A DNA stretch of 64,000 nt from Novosphingobium aerophilum (lineage in GTDB: Bacteria; Pseudomonadota; Alphaproteobacteria; Sphingomonadales; Sphingomonadaceae): contig NZ_JACLAU010000010.1 of assembly GCF_014230305.1 (NCBI RefSeq), positions 1 to 64,000 on the forward strand. Direction: 5' to 3'. The translations under genes and the position numbers were made by a program. The notes under the pieces were generated by a model. The model saw nothing but the letters and a program-made list of their open reading frames with translations, did no database searches and was not told where the DNA came from. How positions within the stretch are numbered: the stretch's first letter is position 1; each line of letters begins with the position of its first letter. Positions 15,611-26,402 of the stretch are shown one piece after another.

Positions 15611-16816
15611 ATGAATTATGAGGCCAGGATCATGACCCCGAGCGCCGTGCCGGCTCCGGACGACACCGACGAGCTGTACGTCACGGCGGAAGACCGGGCC
15701 TCGGGCCGGCGGGTCTGGATCATTCTCGCCGTCACCGCGGTGCTGCTGGTGGCGCTGTGGTTCTTCGTGCATCGCAACGATGTCCCGGCGGCCAAGGCCG
15801 GGGCTGTGCAGCAGGCCGCGACCGTGACGGTCGTCGTGCCCGGCCGGGCGACGATCGCCGGCGAGATCAACGCCACCGGCACCCTGGCCGCACGACGCGA
15901 GGAGCCGGTGGGTTCCGTCGGCGAGGGCGGGCAGGTCGCCGAAGTGCGGGTCGAGGCGGGCGACTGGGTGCGCAAGGGCCAGATCCTGGCCGTGATCGAC
16001 CGTTCGGTCCAGATCCAGCAGCAGGCCAGCCAGGCCGCGCAGGTCCAGGTTGCCCAGGCCGATGCCCGCCTGGCCCAGGCCAATCTCGATCGCGCGCTCA
16101 AGCTGGTCGAACGCGGCTTCATCTCCCGGGCGGACATCGACCGGCTGACCGCCACGCGCGACAGCGCGCTCGCCCGGGTCAACGTCGCGCGCGCCACCCT
16201 CGGGCAGCTCCAGGCCCAGGCGGCCCGGCTCAACATCGTGGCCCCCTCGGACGGTCTGGTGCTCGAGCGCCGGGTCGAACGCGGCCAGGTGGTCGGCGGC
16301 GGCAGCGGCGTGCTGTTCCGGCTGGCCCGCGGCGGCGAGCTCGAAGTGCAGGCCCGGCTCTCGGAAACCGATCTCGCGGCCCTTTCGCCGGGCGTCGCAG
16401 CCAGTGTCACCCCGGTCGGGTCGAGCAAGTCGTTCACCGGTGAGGTCTGGCAGATTTCCCCGGTCATCGATCCGACGACCCGTCAGGGCACGGCCCGCGT
16501 GGCGCTGGCCTATTCCCCGGAACTGCGCCCCGGCGGCTTCGCCAGCGTGGTGATCCGCGCCGGCACGGTGGTCGCGCCCAAGCTTCCGGAAAGCGCGATC
16601 CTGTCCGACAATGCCGGCAGCTACGTCTATGTGGTCGGCCGCGACAACAAGGTGGTGCGCCGCCCGGTCAAGACCGGCCTCGTCACCGGCGACGGGATCG
16701 CCGTGGTCGAAGGGCTGAACGGAACCGAACGCGTGGTGCTCCGCGCCGGCGGGTTCCTCCAGCCGGGCGAAACGGTCAAGCCGCAGCTAAACACCGCGGC
16801 CAAGCTGCCGGGTTGA
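15611..16816 (+). CDS. Efflux RND transporter periplasmic adaptor subunit
   Basis: A membrane-fusion protein (HlyD/AcrA family, 401 aa) that links an RND pump to an outer-membrane channel. One N-terminal membrane anchor is visible (WIILAVTAVLLVALWFF, about 37-55). Lipoyl-like halves (VGEGGQVAEVRVEAGDWVRKGQILAVID and LNIVAPSDGLVLERRVERGQVVGGG) flank an alpha-helical hairpin at about 130-205. A beta-barrel domain follows with GEVWQISPVIDPTTRQGTAR. A second ATG at 15632 with a nearby AGGA is an alternative start. The pump gene follows after 31 bases. The outer-membrane TolC-like partner is not in this window. Confidence 0.92.
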   Translation: MNYEARIMTPSAVPAPDDTDELYVTAEDRASGRRVWIILAVTAVLLVALWFFVHRNDVPAAKAGAVQQAATVTVVVPGRATIAGEINATGTLAARREEPVGSVGEGGQVAEVRVEAGDWVRKGQILAVIDRSVQIQQQASQAAQVQVAQADARLAQANLDRALKLVERGFISRADIDRLTATRDSALARVNVARATLGQLQAQAARLNIVAPSDGLVLERRVERGQVVGGGSGVLFRLARGGELEVQARLSETDLAALSPGVAASVTPVGSSKSFTGEVWQISPVIDPTTRQGTARVALAYSPELRPGGFASVVIRAGTVVAPKLPESAILSDNAGSYVYVVGRDNKVVRRPVKTGLVTGDGIAVVEGLNGTERVVLRAGGFLQPGETVKPQLNTAAKLPG

Positions 16817-16847
16817 TCGAAACGTTGATCGAAACAGGGCGCGCACC

Positions 16848-19800
16848 ATGAACTTTCGCAACATTTCCGCCTGGTCGATCCGCAACCCGGTGGTGCCGAT
16901 CGTTCTGTTCATCGGGTTGATGCTGGCCGGACTGGTCAGCTTCAGCCGGATGGAAGTGCAGAACATGCCGGACATCGAGTTCCCGATGGTGATCGTCACC
17001 GTCGCGCAACCCGGTGCCGCCCCGTCCGAGATCGAGACCCAGATCACCCAGCGGGTCGAATCCGCGGTGCGCTCGATCGCCGGGGTCAGCTCGATCAGCT
17101 CGACCGCGACCGAGGGCTCGAGCCAGACCGTGGTCGAGTTCCAGATCGGTGAGGACATCAACGCCGCGGTGAACGAGGTCAAGAACGCGGTCGACCAGGT
17201 CCGCGGCGATCTGCCCGATGGCATTCTCGAGCCGCAGGTGATCAAGGCGCAAACCTCGTCGGACCCGATCGCCTATTTCGCGGTCGCGGCCGATGACATG
17301 ACGCTCGAGCAACTGTCGTGGTTTGTCGACGACCGGGTTGCCAAGCGGCTGCTGGCCATTCCCGGCATGGCCTCGGTCAATCGTGGCGGCGGCGTCAACC
17401 GCGAGATCCTGGTGACGCTCGATCCGGCCCGGATGCAAGCGATCGGGGTCACCGCAGCCCAGGTCAACGCGGCGCTGCGCCAGCTCAACACCAATGCCGC
17501 TGGCGGCCGGGCCGAGATCGCCGGGTCGCGCCAGTCGGTCCGCGTGCTGGGCAATGCCCGCACCGCCTTCCAGCTCAGCCAGACCGAAATTTCCCTCGGC
17601 GGCGGGCGCATGGCCAAGCTGGCCGACATCGCCAAGGTCAGCGATGCCTTCGGCGAGATCACCTCGCGCGGGCGGATGAACGGGCGCGAAGTGGTGACCT
17701 TCGGGATCAGCCGGGCGCGCGGCGAATCCGACCTGTCGGTCTATGACGAGACGGTCAAGGCGCTCGACCAGATCGAGAAGGACACGCCCGGCATTCACTT
17801 CAAGACGCTGTTCACCAGCGTCGATTACACCCGCAAGCAGTACGAAAGCTCGATGTCGGCCATGGTCGAAGGGGCGGTGCTGGCGGTCATCGTGGTGTTC
17901 TTCTTCCTGCGCGACTGGCGGGCCACCGTGATCGCAGCGATCGCCATCCCGCTATCCGCGATCCCGACCTTCTGGTTCATCGGCATGCTCGATTTCACGC
18001 TCAACATGATGTCCCTGCTCGCGCTGGGGCTGGTCGCGGGCGTGCTGGTCGACGATGCGATCGTCGAGATCGAGAATATCGTCCGGCACATGCGCATGGG
18101 CAAGACCGCCTACCAGGCGGCGATCGACGCGGCCGACGAGATCGGCCTGGCCGTGGTCGCGACCACCTTCTCGATCGTCGCGGTGTTCCTGCCGGTCGGG
18201 CTGATGCCCGGCGTCTCGGGCCAGTTCTTCAAGAATTTCGGTCTCACCGTCGTCATCTCGGTGCTGATGAGCCTCGCCGTCGCGCGCATGATCACGCCGA
18301 TGGTCGCGGCCTACTTCCTCAAGTCGCACGGCCAGGCCGAGCACGCCGGCGGCCGGGCCATGGACCGCTACCTGGCGATCCTCCACTGGTCGCTCGATAC
18401 CAGCAAGGCCGATGCCTATCGCGCCGCACACCGCGATGCGGCGGGCCGGCTCACGCTGGGCCGGCGGATCAAGGCGCGGCTGCGCGATCACCGCATCGGC
18501 ATGGTCGGGGTCGCGCTCGGCTCGCTCCTGCTGACCGTGGTCATGTTCATGGTTCTGCCGGGTCAGTTCTTCCCGGACAGCAACAACGATTTCCTGATGG
18601 CCAAGATCGAGATGGTCCCGGGCACCACGCTGCAGCAGACCGCCGATGTCTCGGGCGAGATTTCGGCCTTCCTGCGCAAGCAGCCGCAGGTCGAATCGGT
18701 GCTCGAACGGATGTCCGAAGGCAACTCGCGCCTGTTCGTCAATCTCAACAAGGACCGCGACGAGACCGCGCAGCAGTTCACCCGGCGGCTGACCCCGATC
18801 CTGCAGCGCTTCCCCGATGCCCGGGTCACCTTCCAGTCGATGAATGGCGGCGGCGGGGGCGGTGGCAGTGGCCGGCCGATCTCGATCATGCTGGCCGGAA
18901 CCGATCCGGTCCTGCTCGAACGCACCGCCACCGAGCTGGTCGAACAGATGAAGGGGCTCAAGCAGGTTGTTGCGCCGCGCATCAGCGCGGACCTGCGCCG
19001 GCCCGAGGTGATCATCAAGCCCCGGCTCGATCTTGCGGCCAGCCTTGGAGTGAGCACCCAGGCGCTCAGCCAGGCGATCCGCATCGCCACCCAGGGCGAG
19101 ATCGACCAGAACGCGGCGAAGTTCTCGCTGTCCGATCGCCAGGTGCCGATCCGGGTGCGCATGCCGGTCGAGGCCCGCCGCGACCTGTCGAACATCGCCA
19201 ACCTGCCGGTGCCCACCGCCAGTGGCGGCATGGTTCCGCTCTCGCGCGTGGCCGAGATCGGCTTCGGTTCGGGGCCGACCAGCGTCCAGCGTTACGATCA
19301 GCAGCGCCGCGTCTTCATCGGCGCCGATCTTCCGCCCGGCGTGGTCAAGAGCCAGGCGACCGAAGCGATCAACCAGCTGCCGATCATGCGGAACCTGCCC
19401 GCCGGCGTCACCAACAAGGCTTTCGGCGAGGACCGCTGGCAGCAGGAAATGATTTCCAGCGTGCTCACCGCCGTGGTCGCGGGCATCCTGCTGGTGTTTT
19501 CAGTGCTGGTCCTGCTGTACCGCCGGTTCGTGTCCCCGCTGGTCAACATGGGCTCGCTGTTCCTGGCGCCGCTGGGGGGCCTGCTGCTGCTGGCCTTCGT
19601 CGGCCAGCCGCTGTCGATGCCGGTCTACATCGGCATCCTGATGCTGCTGGGTATCGTCGCCAAGAACTCGATCCTGCTGATTGATTTCGCGATCGAGGAA
19701 ATGGCGATGGGCCGTGACAAGTTCGATGCCATCATCGAAGCCGGTCACAAGCGCGCGGTGCCGATCGTGATGACCACCGTGGCGATGACCGCCGGCATGA

Positions 19801-20048
19801 TCCCCACGGCGATCTCGCTGGGGGGTGACGGAGCCTGGCGGGCGCCGATGGGTGTCGTCGTGATCGGCGGCCTGGTCCTGTCGACGGCCCTGACCCTGCT
19901 GATCGTCCCGGCGGCCTTCAGCCTGGCGGACGGGTTGGAGAAGCGCCTCGGTCCCTCGCTGCGGCGCCGCTTCCTGACCTTCGAGCCGCACCATGCCGTG
20001 GCGGCTGGCACCCCTTCCACCGGACCGGCCGCCCTGCCGGCGGAGTGA
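16848..20048 (+). CDS. Efflux RND transporter permease subunit
   Basis: A proton-driven inner-membrane exporter of the hydrophobe/amphiphile RND family (1066 aa, typical length). It begins [21 protein letters not shown]. The periplasmic porter domain follows ([20 protein letters not shown]). The second membrane block carries the proton-relay aspartates in [17 protein letters not shown]. The second half of the tandem duplication has [18 protein letters not shown] and [18 protein letters not shown] Gly-rich loop near residue 670 ([10 protein letters not shown]) is unusual but lies between subdomains. Substrates cannot be predicted. Its TGA stop overlaps the GTG start of the DUF445 gene. Confidence 0.95.
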   Translation: MNFRNISAWSIRNPVVPIVLFIGLMLAGLVSFSRMEVQNMPDIEFPMVIVTVAQPGAAPSEIETQITQRVESAVRSIAGVSSISSTATEGSSQTVVEFQIGEDINAAVNEVKNAVDQVRGDLPDGILEPQVIKAQTSSDPIAYFAVAADDMTLEQLSWFVDDRVAKRLLAIPGMASVNRGGGVNREILVTLDPARMQAIGVTAAQVNAALRQLNTNAAGGRAEIAGSRQSVRVLGNARTAFQLSQTEISLGGGRMAKLADIAKVSDAFGEITSRGRMNGREVVTFGISRARGESDLSVYDETVKALDQIEKDTPGIHFKTLFTSVDYTRKQYESSMSAMVEGAVLAVIVVFFFLRDWRATVIAAIAIPLSAIPTFWFIGMLDFTLNMMSLLALGLVAGVLVDDAIVEIENIVRHMRMGKTAYQAAIDAADEIGLAVVATTFSIVAVFLPVGLMPGVSGQFFKNFGLTVVISVLMSLAVARMITPMVAAYFLKSHGQAEHAGGRAMDRYLAILHWSLDTSKADAYRAAHRDAAGRLTLGRRIKARLRDHRIGMVGVALGSLLLTVVMFMVLPGQFFPDSNNDFLMAKIEMVPGTTLQQTADVSGEISAFLRKQPQVESVLERMSEGNSRLFVNLNKDRDETAQQFTRRLTPILQRFPDARVTFQSMNGGGGGGGSGRPISIMLAGTDPVLLERTATELVEQMKGLKQVVAPRISADLRRPEVIIKPRLDLAASLGVSTQALSQAIRIATQGEIDQNAAKFSLSDRQVPIRVRMPVEARRDLSNIANLPVPTASGGMVPLSRVAEIGFGSGPTSVQRYDQQRRVFIGADLPPGVVKSQATEAINQLPIMRNLPAGVTNKAFGEDRWQQEMISSVLTAVVAGILLVFSVLVLLYRRFVSPLVNMGSLFLAPLGGLLLLAFVGQPLSMPVYIGILMLLGIVAKNSILLIDFAIEEMAMGRDKFDAIIEAGHKRAVPIVMTTVAMTAGMIPTAISLGGDGAWRAPMGVVVIGGLVLSTALTLLIVPAAFSLADGLEKRLGPSLRRRFLTFEPHHAVAAGTPSTGPAALPAE

Positions 20049-21322
20049 GCGTAACGGCGTCGCATCGGTCCTCGCGCCCGGGAGGCGGGGCATCCCCCGA
20101 TCGGGCCCGGCGGATGCGCCGGGTGGCGACCGGGCTGCTGGTGGCCATGGCCGGGCTGTTCCTGGTCTCGCGCCACCTGCAGCCCGTGCACCCCGCCTGG
20201 GCCTGGGTCCTGGCCTTCAGCGAGGCGGCCCTCGTCGGCGGGCTGGCTGACTGGTTCGCCGTCACCGCGCTGTTCCGCCACCCGTTGGGCCTGCCGATCC
20301 CGCACACGGCGATCATCCCCGACAACAAGGACCGCATCGCCGATACGATGGCGGCCTTCCTGCGCGACAATTTCCTCACCCCGCCGGTGATCGCCCGCCG
20401 CCTGCAGGACCTCAACCTGGCGGGTGCGCTTGGCACATGGCTCGCCGATCCGCGCTCTTCGGACGGATCGCGGCTGCGGGCCGGGGCGGGAGAGCTGGCG
20501 GCCCAGGTGCTCGAATCGCTCGATCCCGAACGGCTTGGCAGCCAGGTCCGCGGTGGTCTGGTCCGCCAGCTCGGTCGGCTTGAGCTCGCGCCCCTGCTGG
20601 GGCGCATGCTGTCAACCGCGATCGCCGATGGCCGCCACCGGCCGGTGATCGGCAGCCTGGTGCGCTGGGCCGGGTTCACGCTGGAAGCCAACGAGGAGTT
20701 GGTGCGCGATCTGATCCATCGCCGCGCCAATGCCGTGCTGCGCTGGACCGGGCTTGACGAACGGGTCGCCAACTCGGTGCTGGACGGCCTCTACAAGCTG
20801 CTGGCGGAAGTGATCGTCGATCCGGAGCACCCGTTGCGCGGCAAGATCGAGGAGGGACTGCAGACGCTCGCCCAGGATCTGGTCCACGATCCCGCCACGC
20901 GCGATCGGGTCGAACAGGCCAAGCGCGATCTGCTCGCCAACCCGGCTGTGGCCGAATGGTGGCAGGGGGTGTGGGAACAGATTCGTGCCGCGCTCATCGC
21001 GCTGGCCCGCAATCCCTCGGCCGGCAGCGGCATCCCGTTGAGCGACGGGCTCAGCGATCTGGGCCGCGCGCTACGCGACGATCCGCTGCTGCAGGTCCAG
21101 ATCAACCGGTTCGCCCGGCGGACCGCGGTGGGCCTGGCCAGCCGCTATGGCGCGCAGATCGTCCAGTTGGTCTCGGAGACCGTCAAGCGTTGGGATGCGA
21201 CCACGGTGACCGACCGTCTGGAGGGCGCCGTGGGGCGGGACTTGCAGTTCATCCGCATCAACGGCACGCTGGTGGGGGGGCTGTTCGGCCTCGCCATTCA
21301 TGCGGTGGAGGTGTTCCTGTGA
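20045..21322 (+). CDS. DUF445 family membrane protein
   Basis: A 425-residue member of the DUF445/YjiN family. After a basic N-terminus come two hydrophobic helices (about 25-42 and 52-72). Next is the signature GGLADWFAVTALFRHPLGLPIPHTAIIP, then long helical repeats and a hydrophobic C-terminus (RINGTLVGGLFGLAIHAVEVF). The family is widespread and its function is unknown. It starts with GTG inside a GTGA overlap with the RND pump stop. It ends in a second GTGA overlap with the next gene, so translation of the three is probably coupled. Confidence 0.9.
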   Translation: MSVTASHRSSRPGGGASPDRARRMRRVATGLLVAMAGLFLVSRHLQPVHPAWAWVLAFSEAALVGGLADWFAVTALFRHPLGLPIPHTAIIPDNKDRIADTMAAFLRDNFLTPPVIARRLQDLNLAGALGTWLADPRSSDGSRLRAGAGELAAQVLESLDPERLGSQVRGGLVRQLGRLELAPLLGRMLSTAIADGRHRPVIGSLVRWAGFTLEANEELVRDLIHRRANAVLRWTGLDERVANSVLDGLYKLLAEVIVDPEHPLRGKIEEGLQTLAQDLVHDPATRDRVEQAKRDLLANPAVAEWWQGVWEQIRAALIALARNPSAGSGIPLSDGLSDLGRALRDDPLLQVQINRFARRTAVGLASRYGAQIVQLVSETVKRWDATTVTDRLEGAVGRDLQFIRINGTLVGGLFGLAIHAVEVFL

Positions 21323-21852
21323 TCGAGGCGGATGCCGGACCGCTGCTCCGTGCCGGGCCCTACGAATTGTGGCGGCCGACTGCCGCCGATCATGCCGATC
21401 TGCATGCCCTGACGCTCGATCCGGCGATGCGGCGGTTCCTCGGGGGCCACCAGCCTGACGAGGGCGACAGCTTCGCCCGGCTCTATCGCAACGCGGGCAG
21501 CTGGGCCCTGCACGGATATGGCACGCTGATGGTGCGCGAGGCGGGACGGCCCGCGCTGGTCGGGCACTGCGGGGTGTTCCGCAGCTGGCGCGGCCTGCCC
21601 GGCCTGAACGACGTGGCCGAGGCGGGCTGGATCATCGGTCAGGACTGGTGGGGCCGGGGCGTGGCGACCCAGGTGATGGCCACGGTGCTCGACTGGTTCG
21701 ATCGGACCCACGGCCGCCAGCGGATCGCCTGCATGATCGAACAGGGCAATGTCGCTTCGGAACGGGTGGCCGCACGGCTCGGCTTCGTGCCCTATCATGA
21801 GCACAGCGGCGACAATGGCACCGTGCTGGTGCTTTACGAGCGCCAGCCCTGA
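21319..21852 (+). CDS. GNAT family N-acetyltransferase (RimJ/RimL-like)
   Basis: A 177-residue acetyltransferase of the Acetyltransf_3 (RimJ/RimL-like) type. Motif order is visible: an N-terminal strand (LWRPTAADHADLHAL), FLGGHQPDEGDSFARLYRNA, the central strands (VGHCGVFRSW, AEAGWIIGQDWWGRGVATQV, with WGRGVAT as the acetyl-CoA loop), then ERVAARLGFVPYHE. The GTG start at 21319 overlaps the DUF445 stop (GTGA) and has GGAGG 8 bases before it. The acceptor substrate is unknown. Its coupling to a membrane-protein operon does not itself indicate a shared function. Confidence 0.88.
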   Translation: MIEADAGPLLRAGPYELWRPTAADHADLHALTLDPAMRRFLGGHQPDEGDSFARLYRNAGSWALHGYGTLMVREAGRPALVGHCGVFRSWRGLPGLNDVAEAGWIIGQDWWGRGVATQVMATVLDWFDRTHGRQRIACMIEQGNVASERVAARLGFVPYHEHSGDNGTVLVLYERQP

Positions 21853-21876
21853 GCGATTTCCTGCGTCGCCCGAGGC

Positions 21877-22770
21877 TCAGGGGATGACCCAGTTGACCCG
21901 GCTGGCGTAGAAGCTGACCACGGCGTCCCCCGTCGCCGATCTGGCAGGCGTAAAGCGCGCCCGGCGCATCAGTGCCTTGCAGGTTGTCTCAGCGAAGGTC
22001 TTGTCGCGGGCGATGTTCGCCTGCACCGAACAGGCGGTGGGTTTTCCCTGGAGGTCCACCATCAGGCGAAACGCGATGATCGCCTGTTGCCCGGCCAGCA
22101 ACATGCCCTCGGGATAGTCTTCCGTTTGCAGCCAGCGGTAGGGTGGGGTGGCCGGTTGCACCCGGGTGGCGAGGGCCGCCTGCACTTGCGGATCGAGTCC
22201 CCACGATCGGACGAGGTCCGCTTCGCAGCGGCGCATCGCCGCCATCGGCCTATCCATCGGGCCCAGCTTGAAGGTCAGGCGTTGTCCCTTTAGCGCGACC
22301 TGCACCTCGGTGACGGACGCCTCGGTGGTCGGCGGAACAGCCGGGGGTGGGCCGGACTTGTCCTCGTTCCAGTCCAGGTTGTCCAGTCGGGCGCTGGCGA
22401 AAATCATCGGCAGATCGCCGAGGCGGCCGGTCATGGTCGAAACCTTGACCGGGGTTCCGCCGCTGCCGAAACGGATACGCAGGTCAGGACGGTTGTCCAC
22501 GGTGGCAAAGCGGCGTCCGATCAGGTTGAACGCGAAGCCGTCCGACGGTTCATAGCGGATGAATTGAAGGAAGTACGGGTCGTTCTCGCTGCCGAAGCGG
22601 CGCGACATCACGCAACGGTCCCTGTCGTAGTCCAGCCGCCAGGGGCTGCTCGGCGACAGCAGGTTGCCATTCGCGTTTCCAGCGGCCGTGGCCGGTGAAG
22701 CCAGCAGGGCGCCCAAGGCAAGGACCGGGACTGTGGGCCAGGCCCGACAAACAGTTCCACTGACGGCCAT
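21877..22770 (-). CDS. Exported protein with TonB C-terminal-like domain
   Basis: A 297-residue exported protein of unknown role. A Sec signal peptide is visible (VLALGALLASPATAAG). The middle has paired aromatic and charged strands without a recognised fold. The C-terminal 80 residues (IIAFRLMVDLQGKPTACSVQAN, then FAETTCKALMRRARFTPARS) match the strand-helix-strand pattern of the TonB_C domain. The N-terminal membrane anchor and Pro-rich spacer of a true TonB are absent, so it is unlikely to transduce energy. The start at 22770 has an AGGAGG 6 bases upstream; the ATG five codons earlier has no such site. It converges with the GNAT gene. Confidence 0.72.
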   Translation of the reverse strand: MAVSGTVCRAWPTVPVLALGALLASPATAAGNANGNLLSPSSPWRLDYDRDRCVMSRRFGSENDPYFLQFIRYEPSDGFAFNLIGRRFATVDNRPDLRIRFGSGGTPVKVSTMTGRLGDLPMIFASARLDNLDWNEDKSGPPPAVPPTTEASVTEVQVALKGQRLTFKLGPMDRPMAAMRRCEADLVRSWGLDPQVQAALATRVQPATPPYRWLQTEDYPEGMLLAGQQAIIAFRLMVDLQGKPTACSVQANIARDKTFAETTCKALMRRARFTPARSATGDAVVSFYASRVNWVIP

Positions 22771-22851
22771 GACCACCTCCTGCACCTGTCGCGGAGAGTA
22801 ACCGGAACAACATCAGTCCTTCAAGACTGAATGGCGTATTGCTTTCGGGAC

Positions 22852-22881
22852 AAAGAAAAAGCCCCGCCGAAGCGGGGCTTT
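22852..22881 (-). terminator. Rho-independent terminator of etfB-etfA
   Basis: Read on the minus strand, a 7-base GC stem (GCCCCGC / GCGGGGC at 22861-22878) with a four-base loop is followed by TTTTTCTTTG. It lies about 30 bases beyond the etfA stop. Confidence 0.85.
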
Positions 22882-22905
22882 CCTTGTCTCGGCTGTTGTC
22901 GGGGT

Positions 22906-23835
22906 TCACAGCTTGCCCGTCAGCTCCGGCACCAGGGCGAAGAGGTCGCCGACGAGGCCGATGTCGGCGACCTGGAAGATCGGGGCGTCCTCGTCCTTGT
23001 TGATGGCGATGATGGTCTTGGAGTCCTTCATGCCGGCGAGGTGCTGGATCGCGCCCGAGATGCCGATCGCGACATAGACCTCGGGGGCGACGATCTTGCC
23101 GGTCTGGCCGACCTGGTAATCGTTGGGGACATAGCCCGCATCGACCGCCGCGCGGCTCGCGCCGACGCCCGCGCCGAGCTTGTCGGCCAGCGGGAAGATC
23201 ACGTCCTGGAAGGTCTGCGCATCCTTCAGCGCGCGGCCGCCCGAGACGATCACCTTGGCGCTGCCCAGTTCGGGCCGCTCGCTCTTGGCGATCTCGGCCC
23301 CGACGAAGTGGGACAGGCCCGCATCGCCCGTGCCCGACACCGCCTCGATGCCCGCGCTGCCGCCCGTGGCCGCGGCCTTGGCGAAGGCGGTGCCGCGCAC
23401 GGTCAGCACCAGCTTGGCGTCGCTGCTCTCGACCGTGGCGATGGCATTGCCGGCATAGGTCGGGCGGGTGAAGGTCTTCGGCCCGTCGATCGAGAGGACT
23501 TCGGAGACCTGCATCACGTCGAGCAGCGCGGCGACGCGCGGCGCCACGTTCTTGCCGTGGCTGGTCGCCGGGGCGACGAAGGCGTCATAACCGGCCATCA
23601 GCGCCACGATCAGCGGCGCGACATTCTCGGCCAGCGCATGGGCATAGGCCGCATCATCGGCCTTGAGCACCTTGCCCACCCCGGCGATCTGCGCGGCGGC
23701 CGCAGCAGCGCCGTCGCAGCCCGCGCCGGCGACCAGCGCGGTCACCTCACCCAGTTGCCCCGCGGCCGTGACCGCCGCCAGCGTCGCATCCTTGACCGAC
23801 GCGTTGTCGTGTTCGACCCAGACGAGAACGTTCAT
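22906..23835 (-). CDS. etfA: Electron transfer flavoprotein subunit alpha
   Basis: The FAD-binding subunit of the heterodimeric ETF, which passes electrons from acyl-CoA and other flavin dehydrogenases to ETF-ubiquinone oxidoreductase. The 309-residue product has the N-terminal ETF fold ([15 protein letters not shown]) and the C-terminal FAD domain with [57 protein letters not shown] and GAIQHLAGM. The start at 23835 has an AAGGAA ribosome-binding site. It is downstream of etfB with a 105-base gap that contains a strong hairpin, and is followed by a terminator. Confidence 0.96.
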   Translation of the reverse strand: MNVLVWVEHDNASVKDATLAAVTAAGQLGEVTALVAGAGCDGAAAAAAQIAGVGKVLKADDAAYAHALAENVAPLIVALMAGYDAFVAPATSHGKNVAPRVAALLDVMQVSEVLSIDGPKTFTRPTYAGNAIATVESSDAKLVLTVRGTAFAKAAATGGSAGIEAVSGTGDAGLSHFVGAEIAKSERPELGSAKVIVSGGRALKDAQTFQDVIFPLADKLGAGVGASRAAVDAGYVPNDYQVGQTGKIVAPEVYVAIGISGAIQHLAGMKDSKTIIAINKDEDAPIFQVADIGLVGDLFALVPELTGKL

Positions 23836-23860
23836 CTTCGCAATTCCTTTCAACCCATCC

Positions 23861-23926
23861 CCGTTCGCATCGAGCGAAGTCGAGATGCCTCGCGCAGCGT
23901 GTCTCGACTTCGCTCGACACGAACGG
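23861..23926. repeat. Long inverted repeat inside the etfB-etfA operon
   Basis: The left arm begins CCGTTCG at 23861 and continues TCGAGCGAAGTCGAGA. The right arm is the complementary TCTCGACTTCGCTCGA ending CGAACGG at 23926. The arms pair over at least 23 bases with a two-base interruption and a loop of about 16 bases. The unit resembles dispersed REP-like palindromes seen in sphingomonad intergenic DNA. As it lies between two genes of one operon, it would form a stable mRNA hairpin and may set the relative level of the two messages; that is inference. Confidence 0.8.
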
Positions 23927-23940
23927 AGGAAGGTGAGTGA

Positions 23941-24693
23941 TCAGGCTACGCCCATTTCCTTGAGCTTGGCGACCAGCGTGTCGACATCGGGGACCTTGAT
24001 CCCGGCCGAACGCACCGGCGGCTCGGCCACCTTCAGCGTCTTGAGCCGCGGCGTCACGTCGACCCCGTAGTCGGCCGGGGTCTTGACCGCGAGCGGCTTG
24101 GACTTGGCCTTCATGATGTTCGGCAGCGAGGCATAGCGCGGCTCGTTCAGGCGCAGGTCGGTCGTCACCACCGCCGGCAGCGCGAGCTTCACCGTCTCGA
24201 GCCCGCCGTCGACCTCGCGGGTGACCACCACCGCATCGCCCTCGACCACCACCGCCGAGGCGAAGGTGCCCTGCGGCCGCCCGAGCAGCGCCGCCAGCAT
24301 CTGCCCGACCTGGTTCGAATCGTCATCGATCGCCTGCTTGCCGCAGATCACCAGGCCCGGCGCCTCCTCGTCGGCCACCGCCTTCAGGATCTTCGCCACG
24401 GCCAGCGGCTCGACCTCGGCGCCGTCCTCGACCTGGACCAGCACCGCCCGGTCCGCGCCCATCGCCAGCGCCGTGCGCAGCGTCTCCTGCGCCTTCGCCG
24501 GACCCACCGACACCGCCACGATCTCGCTCGCCGCGCCCTTCTCCTTCAGGCGGATCGCCTCTTCCACCGCAATCTCGTCGAACGGGTTCATGCTCATCTT
24601 CACGTTCGCAAGGTCAACCCCGCTCCCGTCAGACTTCACACGCGGCTTCACGTTGTAATCGATCACCCGCTTCACGGGCACGAGGATCTTCAT
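23941..24693 (-). CDS. etfB: Electron transfer flavoprotein subunit beta
   Basis: The AMP-binding subunit of ETF (250 aa). It begins [16 protein letters not shown], with the family stretches [39 protein letters not shown] and the ETF beta signature around [31 protein letters not shown]. It precedes etfA on the same strand. The two form the heterodimer that links beta-oxidation and amino-acid catabolism to the quinone pool. A TTGACC (minus strand, 24809-24814) about 115 bases upstream of the start could be part of its promoter. Confidence 0.96.
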   Translation of the reverse strand: MKILVPVKRVIDYNVKPRVKSDGSGVDLANVKMSMNPFDEIAVEEAIRLKEKGAASEIVAVSVGPAKAQETLRTALAMGADRAVLVQVEDGAEVEPLAVAKILKAVADEEAPGLVICGKQAIDDDSNQVGQMLAALLGRPQGTFASAVVVEGDAVVVTREVDGGLETVKLALPAVVTTDLRLNEPRYASLPNIMKAKSKPLAVKTPADYGVDVTPRLKTLKVAEPPVRSAGIKVPDVDTLVAKLKEMGVA

Positions 24694-24874
24694 CGTGGAC
24701 TGCCCTTCCAGTTGTCGGTCGGCGCCTCTCCCGGGCCGCGATGCCCGTTGCGGGGTGTTTAGCCGATCGATTAAATTCCCGCTGACCCATTGCGCCGCGC
24801 GCGGACAAGGTCAAGTCCCCGATCGTACATGGCGCAAAAATGGCCGGGCGGGTCCGCCAGCCCGACCAACGTCG

Positions 24875-24904
24875 AAGGGCCCCGCCGTTGCCGGCGAGGC
24901 CCTT
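24875..24904 (-). terminator. GC-rich hairpin downstream of sucC
   Basis: AAGGGCCCCGCCG (24875-24887) pairs with CGGCGAGGCCCTT (24892-24904) with one mismatch and a four-base loop, 36 bases beyond the sucC stop. The T-run is poor, so it may be a weak terminator or a 3'-end stabilising hairpin. Confidence 0.5.
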
Positions 24905-24940
24905 CAGGAACCGAATGGCTGACTGGACCCGTTGGGCCGG

Positions 24941-26140
<1,200 letters not shown>

Positions 26141-26312
26141 CGCCTTGGCTCTTTCCGCTAATAAGGCCCGGCGGCGGCTGGCCGCGATGGGCGGGAAACC
26201 AGTTAAGCGAGCGATTGAATCGCCCTTCAGCGCCGCGCATAGGCGAAGGAAGCGGGCTTGAAAAGGGCCATGACGCTTGACCATGCCGGGATCTGCGAGG
26301 AGATGTCAGCAT

Positions 26313-26402
26313 ATGCGAAGCATTAGCAAGAAGATCGCTGCGGCCTCGCGGGATTGCCCCCATGATGGCGCCCGTGATGGCGCCCATGATGGCTGGGCGT
26401 GA
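26313..26402 (+). CDS. Possible 29-residue leader peptide coupled to the IMPase gene
   Basis: An ATG at 26313, ten bases after GAGGAG, opens a 29-codon frame. It starts MRSISKKIAAAS and ends with a repeated tetrapeptide pattern, HDGA RDGA HDGW. Its TGA (26400-26402) overlaps the GTG start of the next gene as GTGA. The second half coincides with three 12-base tandem repeats, which keep the frame. The layout would allow translational coupling or a leader-peptide role. No homolog is known to me and the ORF could be accidental. Confidence 0.35.
   Translation: MRSISKKIAAASRDCPHDGARDGAHDGWA
26361..26396. repeat. Three tandem 12-base repeats before the IMPase start
   Basis: CATGATGGCGCC (26361), CGTGATGGCGCC (26373) and CATGATGGCTGG (26385) are head-to-tail copies that differ at one to three positions. 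They end two bases before the GTG start. A change in copy number would stay in frame for the small upstream ORF but would alter the leader length. Confidence 0.75.

Noticed and set aside
16848..20048. Gly-rich loop ([10 protein letters not shown]) in the RND pump as a frameshift or fusion point
   Set aside because: The reading frame and RND motifs continue on both sides, and the total length is normal; it is an internal linker.
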